Below are positions 34,223-46,127 of a stretch of 64,000 nucleotides of DNA, one piece after another. The translations under genes were made by a program, and so were the position numbers. Each line of letters opens with the position of its first letter. The first letter of the stretch is position 1. The DNA is from Meandrina meandrites (Eukaryota; Cnidaria; Anthozoa; Scleractinia; Meandrinidae), in assembly GCA_963693305.1 (NCBI GenBank), contig OY855903.1, positions 28,751,955 through 28,815,954 of the forward strand. Reading direction: 5' to 3'. A model generated the notes under the pieces. The model saw only the letters and a list, made by a program, of their open reading frames with translations, searched no databases and was not told the origin of the DNA.

Positions 34223-36494
34223 TTAAGTCGTTCTGTTTGTGGTCTGTTCGTCGGTTTTGTTTATGTCGTTAATTAGTCGTTTGTGAGGTGGCGGTAGTTG
34301 TTGACATCTGTTGATAGGCGTTTGTTCTAAGTTTGTGTACCAGCTTTCTAGAGTCAGTCGTTGAAAATAGTTCGTACTGTAGGTTAAACATTCAGCAGAT
34401 TCCCAGTCAATTTTGTGATTAGTAAGTCGGTGGTGTTCAGAAATGTGATTGTTTACATCACCATTTCTAGTCGCTCGTTTGTGTTCAGTAAGTCTCGTGT
34501 TGAGGTTTCTACCAGTCTCTCCAATGTAGGAGGCTTGGCAGTCGGAGCATTTGATCTTATAAACCGCTCCCTGTCTGCTGTTAGGTTCGTCCCTGTCTTT
34601 AACGTTGGTCAGTAAATGTCGTAACGTAGTTGTAGGCTTGTGAGCTACACGGGTATTGTAAGGTTGTAGAATCCGCGCGATGGTCTCAGAAGTACCCTTG
34701 ATGTACGGTATGGTCGCTGTAGTAACAGATGTAGAGTTCTTGTTGGTTTCTGTAGTTTCAGTAGTTCGGTGAGTGTTTCGTCTAACGAAGTCGGCGTTGT
34801 AGTTGTTCTTGTAGAAAACACGGTCAAGGTATTTGTTTTCGTCAGATAAACTGTCTGTTGTGTCACAAACCAGTTGCGCTCGTCTCGTCAAAGTCTTGAT
34901 AGTCGTAGCTTTGTGAGATGTCGGGTTGTAGGATGATTCGTCCAGTAATCTGTCGGTATGTGTCGGTTTTCTGTACACTGTGGTATGTAGTTCGTTGTTG
35001 TCGTGGCTTACCAGACAGTCTAGAAATGGAAGTTTTCCATCTTCTTCGATCTCTCTGGTAAACTGAATGTCGGCGTGCTGTTCGTTAAGGTGTTTGTGAA
35101 AGTCGTCAATTTGGTCTTTGTGTACGGCGGTAAAAGTATCGTCAACGTAGCGTAACCAGAGCGGTATCGTTTGTCGGCAAGTTGCAAGGGCGCGTTCCTC
35201 GATGTTTTGCATCACAATTTCTGCGACAACAACGGAAACCGGCGAACCCATGGCTGTTCCGTGCAACTGCTTGTAGTGTTTTCCGTTGTACTGAAAGTAA
35301 GTCGATGTAAGGCAGAGGTTCAGTAAGGCCATGATGTCATCAGTCGGTAACGGTAATGTAACAGTAGATTGTTGGATAGCGGTCTCAGTGTACTGTAGAG
35401 CCAATTGAAGTGGAATACTGGTGAACAGTGATTTCACATCAAAAGACACAAGTTTGTAGTCGTCAGGTATCTGTACCGTCTTGATGGCGTCAATAAAGTT
35501 CTCAGTAGATTGTAGTTTACGTCTCGATTGTTCAGTAAGGGGTTGCAGTATGGTCGTTAGGTATTTGGACAGTTGGTACGTAGGGGACCCACAGAACGAG
35601 ACTATGGGTCGCATAGGAAAACCAGGTTTGTGCAGTTTCGGTAGTCTGTAGAGTTTCGGTGGTTGTGGTACTGAGCACCTCAGTCGGTAGTAGCGTTTCG
35701 TGTCAAAAGCGTCGGTCTTTTTGAGCGTAAGTAGTTTGCTGTTGAGTTTACGCTGTATTGCTGGCGTCGGGTCGCGTTTAAGTTCTTCGTAAGTTTGTTT
35801 GTCGTTAACTAGTGCGTCCATTTTGTCGTAGTAGTCAGTCTTGTCCATAACAACAGTAACACGTCCTTTGTCGGCTGGTAGTATAACAATGTTCTGGTCG
35901 TTTTTCAGTCGTTTCAGTGCTTGTTGTTCATCTTTAGTTAAGTTGCTGTCAGGTATAGAGGCTGACTGTATCGTGGAAGCAATTCTGCTTCTGATGTTAT
36001 CCTTGGCTGGTTCTGATAAGTCTCGTTGACGAGACAGAACCGCCTCAACACTAGATACAATAGTTTCGGTCGGTATACGTTTAGGCGTTACTGAGTGTTT
36101 AAGTCCGTATGACAGTACCTGCGTCTCAGTTTTGTCTAGGGGACGGGAAGAAATATTCCTGACCCAGTTGTCGTCAGTTTTCTGTCGTTTTTTGTCTTTG
36201 TTATGTTGAAGTCGTGTTAGTTTTCGTTGGTGTTCAGTGCGAACACGGTCTGTCGTTTTGTCGGCTCGTTTGTCGGCAACAGTAGTAACAGTGTCAAGTA
36301 AATCAGTCGGTCACAGTTGTTTAAGTTTGTCAAGTCGTTGTTGTAGTTTGTTGTTGTAGTATTTGAGTCTTCTGTGACAGTCGTTTATCCGCGCTTTGAC
36401 CAGTCGTCTGCAGGTGGATTTGACGATCTGGATGGCCTCTTGTGTGTTCAACGGCGACTTAAGTTTAAGTCCAGCCGGAACGAGACCGGAACGA
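34223..36494 (-). pseudogene. Penelope-like reverse transcriptase with GIY-YIG endonuclease, one nonsense codon
   Basis: The minus-strand frame is open from 36494 to 34223 except for one TGA at 36311-36313. The first ATG downstream of that stop is at 35848, giving 541 codons. N-terminal PLE landmarks lie upstream of it (NWVRNISSRPLDKTETQVLS and NIVILPADKGRVTVV), so the true start is further out. The RT has LYRLPKLHKP, SFDVKSLFTSIP, GTAMGSPVSVVVAEIVM and the catalytic YVDD (residue 234 from the 35848 ATG). The GIY-YIG domain has VYKIKCSDCQASYIGETGR (YIG near residue 441) and TEHKR. The protein would copy RNA at a nicked target. Confidence 0.88.
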
Positions 36495-37217
36495 GACTTC
36501 TGAGACCATCGCGCGGATTCTACAACCTTACAATACCCGTGTAGCTCACAAGCCTACAACTACGTTACGACATTTACTGACCAACGTTAAAGACAGGGAC
36601 GAACCTAACAACAGACAGGGAGCGGTTTATAAGATCAAATGCTCCGACTGCCAAGCCTCCTACATTGGAGAGACTGGTAGAAACCTCAACACGAGACTTA
36701 CTGAACACAAACGAGCGACTAGAAATGGTGATGTAAACAATCACATTTCTGAACACCACCGACTTACTAATCACAAAATTGACTGGGACTCTGCTGAATG
36801 TTTAACCTACAGTACGAACTATTTTCAACGACTGACTCTAGAAAGCTGGTACACAAACTTAGAACAAACGCCTATCAACAGATGTCAACAACTATCGCCA
36901 CCTCACAAACGACTAATTAACGACATAAACAAAACCGACGAACAGACCACAAACAGAACGACTTAATTTGACTAACAACAGACGGATCGAAACTGACCAA
37001 TTACTGTTGACGGACTGAACACGAGTCTTACAGCCAATAACATCACGGCTTAACTGACCAATCAGTTTCAACGGATCAGACTTATAACATCACCAACTGA
37101 CAACAACTCTTCACTTGACTCTGAAGATGACTTCCGCACAGGTTGTCGAAACGTCAGTCACCAACAACAGTTCTTCTCAGAACTACTCTCACCCGGACGA
37201 TCACACTATACGAACTA
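36495..37217 (+). repeat. Inverted partial copy of the PLE 3' part
   Basis: This segment is the reverse complement of 33974-34693 with a handful of differences. It carries a second copy of the GIY-YIG coding region up to the same stop, followed by the 3' untranslated part and a hammerhead-like core. Confidence 0.9.
37121..37151 (+). ncRNA. Hammerhead-ribozyme-like core, right arm of PLE
   Basis: CTGAAGA at 37121-37127 and GAAA at 37148-37151 bracket a short GAC/GTC stem, the mirror of the copy at 34038-34068. Confidence 0.45.
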
Positions 37218-37259
37218 CTGATACTCCTGGGTTCAAACCATTTACTAAGCTTCATTATA

Positions 37260-37410
37260 ATAAATAGAATCCTTTTCTTCATCTAGTAGAACAGTAGCTC
37301 TCTGAAACCTTGTAATTATTTAGTCAGGTTTTCTTTTGTCAGCATATTTGTAATGTAGTGTAATGTAGTGTCGTGTAGTGTAAAACCTGTGCATGTAATA
37401 CAAAAAAAAA
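37260..37410 (+). repeat. 3' untranslated end of the LINE
   Basis: The LINE resumes after the PLE with the last few codons and a stop (AATAAATAG). TGTAATGTAGTGTAATGTAG-type short repeats follow, then CAAAAAAAAA directly before the 10-bp target duplication. Confidence 0.75.
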
Positions 37411-37460
37411 GGAGAGACTAAACGACGTTTAAAAGACCAAAGGCCTGTAGAAATGTCTTC
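37411..37460 (+). pseudogene. Continuation of the split Penelope-like endonuclease
   Basis: GGAGAGACTAAACGACG encodes the GETKRR block that is missing at 27075. The similarity fades after about 37450. Confidence 0.7.
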
Positions 37461-37740
37461 CAAGTACGTTTTTAGCTGTTTCAGGTATACTGTACGATTT
37501 AGTGGCGATCATCCGGCAATAGCAAACTATAGACGTAATAGACATGGAAAAGTGGACTTTGTGCAACTCAGACAAGCGAGAGCCATTGAAAAACTCTTCT
37601 ATTTATTCCGCAGTCTACGGAAGGCTATTTTCAAATTTACTAGCTCTATGCCAACCGGCAATTCATAGATATGCCACCCAGAAACTCTAGGAATCCCTAA
37701 TAATTTATACCATGGCTAGCAAAGTCGCGCGGTCAATTAC

Positions 37741-37895
37741 AGTAGTGAGCTTAACCAAACTACGACAGAAACGGGAACGGGAACGTCACCAAACCAAAGG
37801 ATTAATGAGCAGAAAAATATCTTTGCACGTGCGTTTGAAATCTTGATACATTTCCTAGCTGTTCTTTACGAATTGAACAACAACGTGAAATGAAC
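37741..37895. repeat. Dispersed repeat, copy 2
   Basis: This is related to 14215-14369, sharing AAACTACGAC, GAACGTCACCAAAC, TTAATGAGCAGAA and AACAACGTGAAA. Type unknown. Confidence 0.55.
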
Positions 37896-38230
37896 GTGAA
37901 CCATGACGGCTAATTGTTGTTTTTTTTCTATTCGGGGTTGAACGCTCTCTTTACATTTTCAGCTAGAGCTAGTTGTAACACCGATAGATGCACTGAATAC
38001 ATCTGGATAATCGCGAGATTCTCGAGTAAAATATATAATAGCGCTTGCGCGACCGTGGTATGTTATCTCTGAATATGATACAGCTGTATGGCATAAAGAT
38101 TTCTTCCTCGTGCGAGGAAGAGGAATCCTTCCGAATTACATGTTCACTAAAGACATAGAGTGTTGTACTCACATAGTATTTTTCTAAAAGCTAGCAAATT
38201 CAGAGCGTAGTCAGTGGAGGGTTCCAGGAC

Positions 38231-38459
38231 TTGCGGAACTCGCTTAGTTGGCCTGCGTGGCAAGCGTTCCCGTGCGAGCGAAGTGCTATGTGTCGCGTGC
38301 GAGCGAAGATTCTGGTTTCGAGAAAATTGGGGCCAGAGGAAAAAAAGAGAAGGGAGCCACCCCCTTCCTGCTCTTTTCCCTTTTTTGCGCGACCAGAATC
38401 TTCGCTCGCACGCGATACATGGCTCTCCGCTCGCACGGGAACGCTTGCTACGCAGGCTA
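38231..38459. mobile_element. GC-rich hairpin MITE
   Basis: The arms GCCTGCGTGGCAAGCGTTCC and the complement, with GTGCGAGCG and CGAAGATTCTGG, pair around a loop at about 38320-38370. The TIR of the AGCCTGCGTAGCAAGCG type suggests a common dispersed MITE. Three overlapping open frames across it are artefacts of the palindrome. Confidence 0.75.
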
Positions 38460-38570
38460 TTATAAGCGTAGAGAACATGTTTGTAAACTTCACAGCCCAG
38501 TTGTTCAAGGTGTGGATAATGTTAGCCATCGGATAGAATAAGTGATAACAAAACAAACTACTCTATCCAC

Positions 38571-38607
<37 letters not shown>

Positions 38608-38658
38608 CCTTGAACAGCTGGGCCGTGAAGTTTACAAACCTGTTCTCTACGCTTATAA
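38460..38658. mobile_element. Hairpin MITE with TTATAAGCGTAGAGAAC ends
   Basis: TTATAAGCGTAGAGAACATG at the left and its complement at the right bracket arms that continue with TTTGTAAACTTCAC and CAGCCCAG. The loop near 38550 contains TATCCACTGGATA-type words. It abuts the previous hairpin directly. Confidence 0.75.
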
Positions 38659-39465
38659 CTATTTTTCATATGAACAAAGTTTCCTGTAAGGCCTATTTTT
38701 TTTTAAGATAAAATTTATTGAAAATAGCATTGAAGGCCAGAAAAGGTTTCGTGGCTTTCGTTCGAGAAACGGGTCCAAGTTCCCGAGTGAGCAGCTAAGG
38801 AGTACAAGAACGTAAAGTTAGGCTCTAGGCGAAGACACGGGGAGGCTGGCCAGGGAGGGTTTTGGTAAAAAAGACTGCGCGAACGACTTTTAGTTCCACT
38901 CCAAACATCAGGAAATTGAATTTTTGTCAGCCGAGCTGGAACTGATCCATTTCTGGCGCAACGGACACAACGATAAACACGTGATGAAAAAAAAAGGGAA
39001 AGTACTTGCGCCTTTATTCAGTGTGGTCATTTACGGAGTACGTACGTATAGACGGTATAGGAATTTCTTTCAGATACATCGTAACTTATATATAAATATA
39101 TATATTATATTATATAAATAAACACGCACTTATTTTTTTTTTTTTTCATTTTTTCCCTTATTTTTATTTATTTCTTTGTTTTGAACTGTATCTTTTAATT
39201 TTTTTTTCGTGTTCCGGGATCTGGAATGTATCATGTTCCGGCTTTTATCGAGGGCCGAATAACAGTTTCCTTTCACCTTGTTTTCTGTGTGCTTACGTCA
39301 CATCCGAGCGATCCGATTTTCTATCTTTCCACTCACTAGGCACGCTAGCTAGTCTTTTGACTGTACCTCAAGCAACTCTTGCACTTCTGGCTAACTCTTG
39401 GTAGACAAACTTTAAGTATTGGCCCATCAGCGTAAATAGAACTTAGCTCCCCAGTAAAGGTTACC

Positions 39466-39945
39466 TTGTTATAGGAAATTAACGCTGCATGAAATCTAAT
39501 AACGCGAATTTGGCAAATTCCCGTTAATTGAAGTCGCGTTAATTTTTGTGAGCTTTAGTTTCCGCGCCCTTAATTTAGTGGAGCGTTAATTTCCGCGCCA
39601 TTAGTTAAGAGGAGCGTTAATTTAGAGTTTTTTTTAACATTGTTTTATCAGGGTGGAGATCCACCAGTATAGTTGGCGCTGAAAAGAACGTTCGAAGTTG
39701 CGAGATTCGTTTGGGTTTTAGATTTTTTTACTTGTTACCAGAGTGGTTACAATAAATTTGTTCCTGTTGTCTCTACAACTTCCGTTTCGTTGTGTGGTCG
39801 CGTTAATTTCCTTCATTTTGAAATTCTAGCACCTCTTTCGCGTTAATTTTCTTTATTGAAAAGTAATTTTTCCTTCGCTTCGCGTAACTTTAAGTCGCGT
39901 TAATTTCCAATACCTTAACTAACACGAGCGTTAATTTCCTATAAT
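39466..39945. mobile_element. Foldback-like element with repeated CGTTAATTTCC
   Basis: Its ends, TATAGGAAATTAACGCT and the complement, are inverted repeats. The flanking 9-bp words AAGGTTACC (39457-39465) and AAGGTCAAC (39946-39954) look like an aged target duplication. Units A-C carry a single AAGGTAACC at the homologous intron position. The interior repeats CGCGTTAATTT words near both ends. This is the small, AT-rich version of the same architecture as 10380-13157. No gene is present. Confidence 0.65.
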
Positions 39946-39954
39946 AAGGTCAAC

Positions 39955-42900
39955 TGAAATCTCGCTGGACAGACGTCTACGTCTAAACAAAGAGCCGGTC
40001 AACTAAAATGTCGCAACAATCCCTACAGATATATTAAACATCAGTACTCTGAAAACTGCTGCACGCTGTATAGTAAAAGTGATTTTAAGAGTGAGTTCAC
40101 ACGAGAACCATGCAAGCGAGTCTACAGTGCACCTCACCGATTTCCCTCAAATTTGGTACACTTGTGTAACTTCACTAGTACATCAACCAGGCGCAACGGT
40201 TTGGTTCAATTGTCTATTGTTTTGGAGAAATGTCAATCAAACTGTCAGACAGTGGAAAGTGTTCAAATTTGAGGTTAAAATATACAGCTTGTTTGATCAC
40301 CTGCTACAAGTTTAAAATGAGGAGAAATGAAGTGAAATTTCTACACAGGACAGTCCTCATATAGAAAGACGTTAAGTTTACTTGTGACATTTATTTCTTT
40401 TGGCGATAAGCTGAGTGTTGCTTAAAAAAGCACGACATTGTTTTTTAAGAAAATATTTAAATTGTTAGAAGTTTTAACTACTAAAAGCCGTTAGCTGGCA
40501 GTATCGAACACTACAAATTATATTGAAACAAATATAAATTCATACGTACCCGTTGGTCGTGCCGCACCAAGATGACAGCTGGGCTAATTTCCCAAAAGCG
40601 AGTATCGTAGAATTAAGAAGTCATTCCTTAAAGGGAGTTTGGCGAAGCCCACTTGGTGTGTAAACTTCATTCTGTGGTATTTCCACAGCCATAGTTATTA
40701 TGCTGAACTGATGTTATCAAAACACGTTGGCAGCGTCACATCAAAAATCCACCGTCGTGAGAGCCGGCTTATTTTAGTATCCGGTCCCGTGCTTTTGCTC
40801 ACATATAAAAAAAATATTTTCCTATTGCAAAGTCATTTCCATCCGGTGGAAATTAGTGGCCAAAGTGGTTTTTGGTGCTGTCGTTTTACGATGAAACGTC
40901 GACAATGGTTGATTGCGTGACAGTCCGACTTGTGGCGCCAACAGTATTTTGTTCGTCTCGAATTTCTTGTCTCAAATTTCACTTCGAATTAGATCATATT
41001 GCGATCTCCTTGACTTCGTTTAAATACTCGTATAGAGGTTATTCCAAGAAAAAGTGTGATGTATCTAGTCATTACAAAGACAGGTCGATAACGCTTGTAC
41101 CGTCGAAGAACTGCACAAAAGATAAAACCACATCCGTGGGTGTTGAACTGGAGTAGAAACTTTGCCTTTTCAGAATTGGTTTGTTTGCCGAGGAGGGAGA
41201 TTATTTTACCATTTCTCCCCTTCACAAAGATGATTTCGGCTTTGGGTGGCGGCCGAGCAAAGCATGCAAACATCCCATGACAATATAATATCTATCACAG
41301 AACTTCGTCCCCAGCGGGGGGCGCAAGAGGGTGTAGGGTGTGTTGCGTACAAGAGAAAATAAATTGCGAGGGGTAAGGGACCGGGGGATGTCAGGCTTTT
41401 GAAAGACCCTTTCGTTTGGTATTAGTGGTTTTCAGATCTACGTTATGCCAGCGACTTAAAACGAAACACCTACCCATCCTACCCACGTTCTTCACGTTAT
41501 TATGAAACTCCGTTTGGAACAAATGATTAGTTTTCCTCAATGTTCTTTAGGACGTTAATATCTTGAAACTAAGGGAAGGGAGGGGGAAGGGAGGGCTAGG
41601 GCCTCAGAGGGGAGTGAAAGTGAGCACAAAAAGGGGGGAGGGCCATACTTATTTGTGAGCTATTCAAGGGGAGGATCACACACCTTTTCAGAATTTTTTT
41701 AATGAGGATTTTAAAGGAAGCACATGTATTTTCCCACAATATTGCTCCGAAGCCCCCTCGGGTTCAAAGTGGCGGGTGGCTTGAGATGTCTGGCAATCAG
41801 CAGATAGCGTGACTCAATAAAGGTTGGTGATGATTCAGAAGAGCTACATCCGTTCAAGTTTGGCGTTCGTTATCCGCATTAATTTCCCTCATTCGTAACT
41901 ATCCTTTTTTTATTTACGGTTTATTACTAATTCTTTGTACAACTTTTGAGGCTTCCTTCAATTTATATATGAACTCTTTGTTTTAAAATTTCCATATAAC
42001 ACGATGATTTGCAATATGACGTGTCTCATCAGTGGAGCTAGAGAGGAGGTGTTATAAATAATGGTTTGGAATCATACGCGTGATTGTCAAAATTGGACGA
42101 CTGCACCGCGTTTCTCCGATTTGTTTGATCACTCCCAGTGGCGGATCCAGGGGAGGGACTCGGAGTCATTCCCCAATCCCCTACTTTTTCGTAAATAGCG
42201 CATTAGTGCGTAGTTAACTGCAAATAAATGATCCACGATTTATCTGAACCCACGTGGACCTCGTAAAACAAAGAACGTCCAAGACAACAAGGAATCATGG
42301 AACAATTGAGCAGGAAAACAATAGCTGTAAAACAAAGACAAAATTCACAGGTTCTTATGTCGAGGCACAGGCTTACCAGCCTATGTTTGTGACATAACAG
42401 TACGCCCCATATAAATATTCAATTTTTTTTTTTCGCTAATGGCTATTGTAAATATTTAAGCAACCTAAAATTGGCTTTTACTGCTGTCCATTTGCAATAA
42501 AATGAATTAGAAACATTTTCGCTATGTTTAAGTTTGTTTTTATGAAGTTTTCTTTTTAAGATTTGAGGCGTGCGAGAGCAGTTCTATGAGTTTAAGTTTT
42601 GACCCGTGTATAGAATTCTAATATTTACACAAGGCGTGCAACTTCCACATCCAAGAATCGGGTACCGCCTCTGAAATGTAGCCGAAAAAAATATTTTTCC
42701 CCTACTCGCTTTAGTAGGAGCACCCGGTCCTCGATAAAACAGTCTTTGAACTATAATTTGGCGTAATTTGAATCCGATCAGTTCGCGAATAGTTCTTTTA
42801 CACCTTGCTAGAGTATCAAATTAGGCCATAAATTTGCCGATTTACAATGATATGTACTAGTAGCTGGGACAATTTATGCAATGTTCGCTGAAATTGGTCA

Positions 42901-44550
42901 AAATTACTGCCCATGCCTATCCTAGAAAGCACAACGTGTTCCACTTCAAAACCTCCTCTGGGGCGCCCCAAGGAAATACTTCGGAAATGTCGACGGCAAC
43001 TCCTGGTCACTAGTATGTTACTGGTGGAATGCTCGTAGCGTTTTAGCAGGTTTTAGTCAATATCTTGTTGCCAGGGGGTTTCCAGTGACAAATGTTTCTA
43101 ATTAATTCTGTTATTTGCGTGCCAGCGGCCACTGTGTGGATCCAATGATAAATGAGCTAGTTTGAGAGACTGGGTACCAGTCTGAAACAACATGGCGCCG
43201 GGTGAAAAGAATCTTGTAAAATTTGTTGTACTGAGACATTCATTCACGGGACAAGTCACATATATAAGCCTTGCAGGATTGTTTGGTATAGGTAATCATA
43301 TGACTTCGGGTTCAAGCTGGGATAAATCAGCACGAGTAAATTTTTCAAAGGCTAACAAAATTGCACGAGCCCGTAGGGCGAGTGCAATTTTTAGTCTTTG
43401 AAAAAATTATCGATAGCTATTTTAGATATTAAAAGTTTTATTGGATTTATTTAAGCGGTAGTTCTTGTGTCCTCAGCCGACCTATCCATCATGTTGTGAA
43501 ATTCGTTGCAAAGCTTTGTGTTCCAGCACCCACTCGTGTGGCACATCTTTGGATGCTTAAATCACACGTGTAGTTTCAACTTTATAGACTTTTGTTGATT
43601 TTGATTTGTTGTCCGATAAGAGTTTCATAAAATAGTGGCTAATGAAAGTCCTTAAACAACGCCGCATTGGCGATATTCAAACGTAATTTTACCCTGAAAT
43701 TTTTACTGTCACACATTGCCCACAAGACCTTATTTTTAAAATAGGTTTAGTTCCAAACCACAAAGTGATTGATAATCTTGATAAAATCATTGAAATTGTA
43801 TTTGGTTATATTAATGACACTGGTGTTTTGATGTGGAAAGCTTCAATGCTTTAAGAGATGTTTTCGCTGAAAGATGGGTCAAAATTTGGGTATTTTTTGG
43901 CTGAAAACCGATCATGGACACGTTAACCACGATATCTTCCACACGTTATTTATTTTGGTGACAATATTCTACATATAGAATAAGCACCTCAATATGTAAC
44001 TCCATGCAAAATATAAACAAAATCTGAGATGGTCGATGTAGACTCAAATTTTAATACTGCATGGTTTTCAAATGGACCCTCTCTTAACTTAACCGTATAA
44101 ATTTTTCCTTTCTCTGAATGACATACAGATATAATTTAAGAATAATACAAGAGTATTTTCAGCTTAAATCGGCAGAAAAATAAGAATATTTACTGTGCCA
44201 AGTACGGCACGACATCGTACCAAGTAGCTTGTTTAAAGATTACGATCTTCGAAACCTAATGAGTATGTAAGCAAACGAGAAAGCAGTCAATTTTCCCTTT
44301 TGAAATGAAATAAAAGAAATGTAAAATAAATAAGAAAATGGAATGTTAAATGAGGTTTCTGAAATTTATTGTCTGCAAGACTAACGTGCTTGTTGAGTTG
44401 GTTTATTTATATGTGAATTAAGAAACACTTCCAACGTGTTTCAAATCTGTTGAAACACTAATATTTCATTGCGTTTCTAAACTCATCCACCTCTCCAGAA
44501 AAGAGTGTTCTGGTTGGCTAATACATGATGAATAATTAATGAGTGTCAAA
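39955..44550. other. Intron-like unique sequence without recognisable genes
   Basis: About 4.6 kb shows no convincing coding family. It includes several short frames (for example 40639-40920 and 40989-41273) that resemble nothing known. There is a G-rich purine tract at about 41571-41640 and a short inverted repeat at 43340-43410. By position it is intron sequence between the third and fourth LRR exons. Confidence 0.5.
43340..43410. repeat. Short inverted repeat
   Basis: TCAAAGGCTAACAAAATTGC and the complement-like GCAATTTTTAGTCTTTGA flank a short GAGCCCGTAGGGCGA loop. It resembles the hairpin tail of a small dispersed element. Confidence 0.6.
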
Positions 44551-44681
44551 AGCGATATTCTAACATGTTTCTTAAAATTCTAGATATTTTCATAGATATA
44601 AAACTCGTCGCTTATTTTTTCTTTAATAGCCACTTTATCGTATTTTCGGCTAATCGATTTTTCTTATTCTTTTTTAAACAG

Positions 44682-44753
44682 GCGTTTAAGCGACAACAAA
44701 ATAGAATGGCTACCAGAAGGGATATTTCAAAACTTATCAGATCTAATAATCCT
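44682..44753 (+). CDS. Leucine-rich-repeat exon, unit 4 (diverged)
   Basis: This is a 72-nt exon with acceptor TTTAAACAG and donor GTAAGT, both phase 2, encoding RLSDNKIEWLPEGIF followed by QNLSDLIIL. The upstream intron (AGATATAAAA, TTTTTTCTTTAAT, CCACTT) matches units A-C in diverged form. The LRR consensus is retained despite much greater divergence, which suggests it is under selection and belongs to a real gene. Confidence 0.78.
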
Positions 44754-45708
44754 GTAAGTACATGCAACTGGCAATATTTAATTCAACGAATTTGCGATGG
44801 TTGTTTTTAGAGCTGTATTGACGCGCAACGCATAAAAGGTTACAGTAAGTGTTTTATCCACTTTTTTCAATCTTGCGAGTAGCAGGTATTAATTTCGATA
44901 TCCAGCCATGAAAACCGATCTCTTTAAGGAGGAATAATACTGTTTTATATTTTTCGTCATTTGATTCTTACTGTCTTCCTGACTACTGCGCGCTTTTTCC
45001 TTCCTATTATAATCTGACGCAACTCCATGAAAGTTCCTGACAAATTAATTAACTTTAAGTGCATTTGTCACAGTGAGCCGACCAGAGGCATGAAATTGAA
45101 AATAACCGATTTCCACGAAAATTGGTGTGGTTAAACTACTTCATATGGTCATTAACTTGGCACAGTTTTAGATTCATCAGACCTTTGTATGTCAGAACAA
45201 CGTAAGGTCAAAGGTCAAGCCTAAATGGCCGGTAATTTATCGCTTTAGAAAAGCAAATATTGACATTTTTGAAACAGGTATATCACAACTCCAAGACATG
45301 GCGAATCAAAATAAAGTTAATACCAGTGAAGAACTATACAAGCTGTTTAAGTTCATATAAAAATTATTTCTATATCTGTTGAATTCATTTTAAATAGCCT
45401 TCTTGAATAACCTGTCCACGTTCGCAGGATTGTTTTGCGTAAAAAGTGGTGTTTTCAAAAATCATTGATTTATGCATTCCAGCGTTCTATTGAAAAAACT
45501 CATGCTCTGAGACAAAGGTAATGAGCTATATTTTGAAATAGGAAAGGAAAATGTTAGTAGTATAGTACTTGGGGGCACGGAATCATTTTTTAGCAATGGA
45601 TTTTGATCTCGTATTCTTATTTTGATCTTGTATTTTTGATCTCGTATTTGATATTTTGATATAGTATTTTTGCTTTATTATTTCCGTGGGTTTAAATGAC
45701 CAAGTACT

Positions 45709-45785
45709 CGGAAATCAAATCTGGATTCAATTCTTGGAAATCAAATCTGGATTCAATTCTTGGAAATCAAATCTGGATTCAATAT
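45709..45785. repeat. 26-bp minisatellite, three units
   Basis: GGAAATCAAATCTGGATTCA followed by ATTCTT is repeated nearly perfectly three times. It lies in an AT-rich zone (45590-46100) that leads into the virus-like element. Confidence 0.85.
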
Positions 45786-46127
45786 TTTTCCAATACTGTA
45801 TCCAAAACTGGAAATTAGATGTTCTTCAAAAGCTTTTAAGATTTTGAAGATCAATATTTTTCCAATTCTATACTCTTTTAAAAATAATTAGTGCGTTTAT
45901 TTTCAATTTTTTTTTAATCATAATGAAATCATTTAATTTTAAAAGCTCTTATACTATTTTTAAAAACTGTCTTATACTGTTATTCAAATACTTTATATCT
46001 AAATAACATTTTCAATTTACTGATACCAATCCACATGTATCAACCACATGTATCAATCAGTTTGATATCAATACTGGATACAGGCGTAACCAATGCTCTT
46101 ATACTGTATTCAGATTTTTTATTGCGT

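Larger units (their letters stand above)
33974..37247 (-). mobile_element. Nearly full-length Penelope-like element with inverted terminal copy
   Basis: The element is flanked by a 12-bp target duplication AGCTTCATTATA (33962-33973 and 37248-37259) inside the LINE tail. It consists of one long minus-strand PLE. On its right is an inverted partial copy of its own 3' part: arms 33974-34693 and 36495-37217 are reverse complements. This inverted pseudo-LTR layout is known for Penelope-like elements. The arms are almost identical, so this is a young insertion. About 30 bp (37218-37247) lie outside the right arm. Confidence 0.9.
27076..37410 (+). mobile_element. 5'-truncated L1/Tx1-like LINE with three nested insertions
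   Basis: The element is flanked by GGAGAGACTA (27066-27075 and 37411-37420), a 10-bp target duplication inside a PLE endonuclease. It begins in ORF2 after the endonuclease domain, so it is 5' truncated. It contains RT and a C-terminal zf-RVT-like zinc finger. Its 3' end has TGTAGTG-type short repeats and a short A run (37402-37410). Insertions at 28212-28614, 28771-32220 and 33974-37247 account for most of its apparent length; the LINE itself is about 3.2 kb. Confidence 0.85.
37976..39465 (+). repeat. Fourth, diverged LRR unit (left part), with hairpin insertions
   Basis: 37976-38044 matches 17551-17617 (GATACACTGAATACATCTGG, TCGCGAGATTCTCGAGT). 39270-39465 matches the segment at 18255-18450 (TTTCTATC, GCCATCTAGTCTTTTG and AAAGGTAACC in variant form). 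Between them lie two hairpin MITEs and unique sequence. This is intron DNA of an older copy of the LRR exon unit, whose exon is at 44682-44753. Confidence 0.65.

Noticed and set aside
38214..38541. Overlapping open frames as a possible GC-rich gene
   Set aside because: They lie on a hairpin MITE, occur in all frames on both strands and show no family features.
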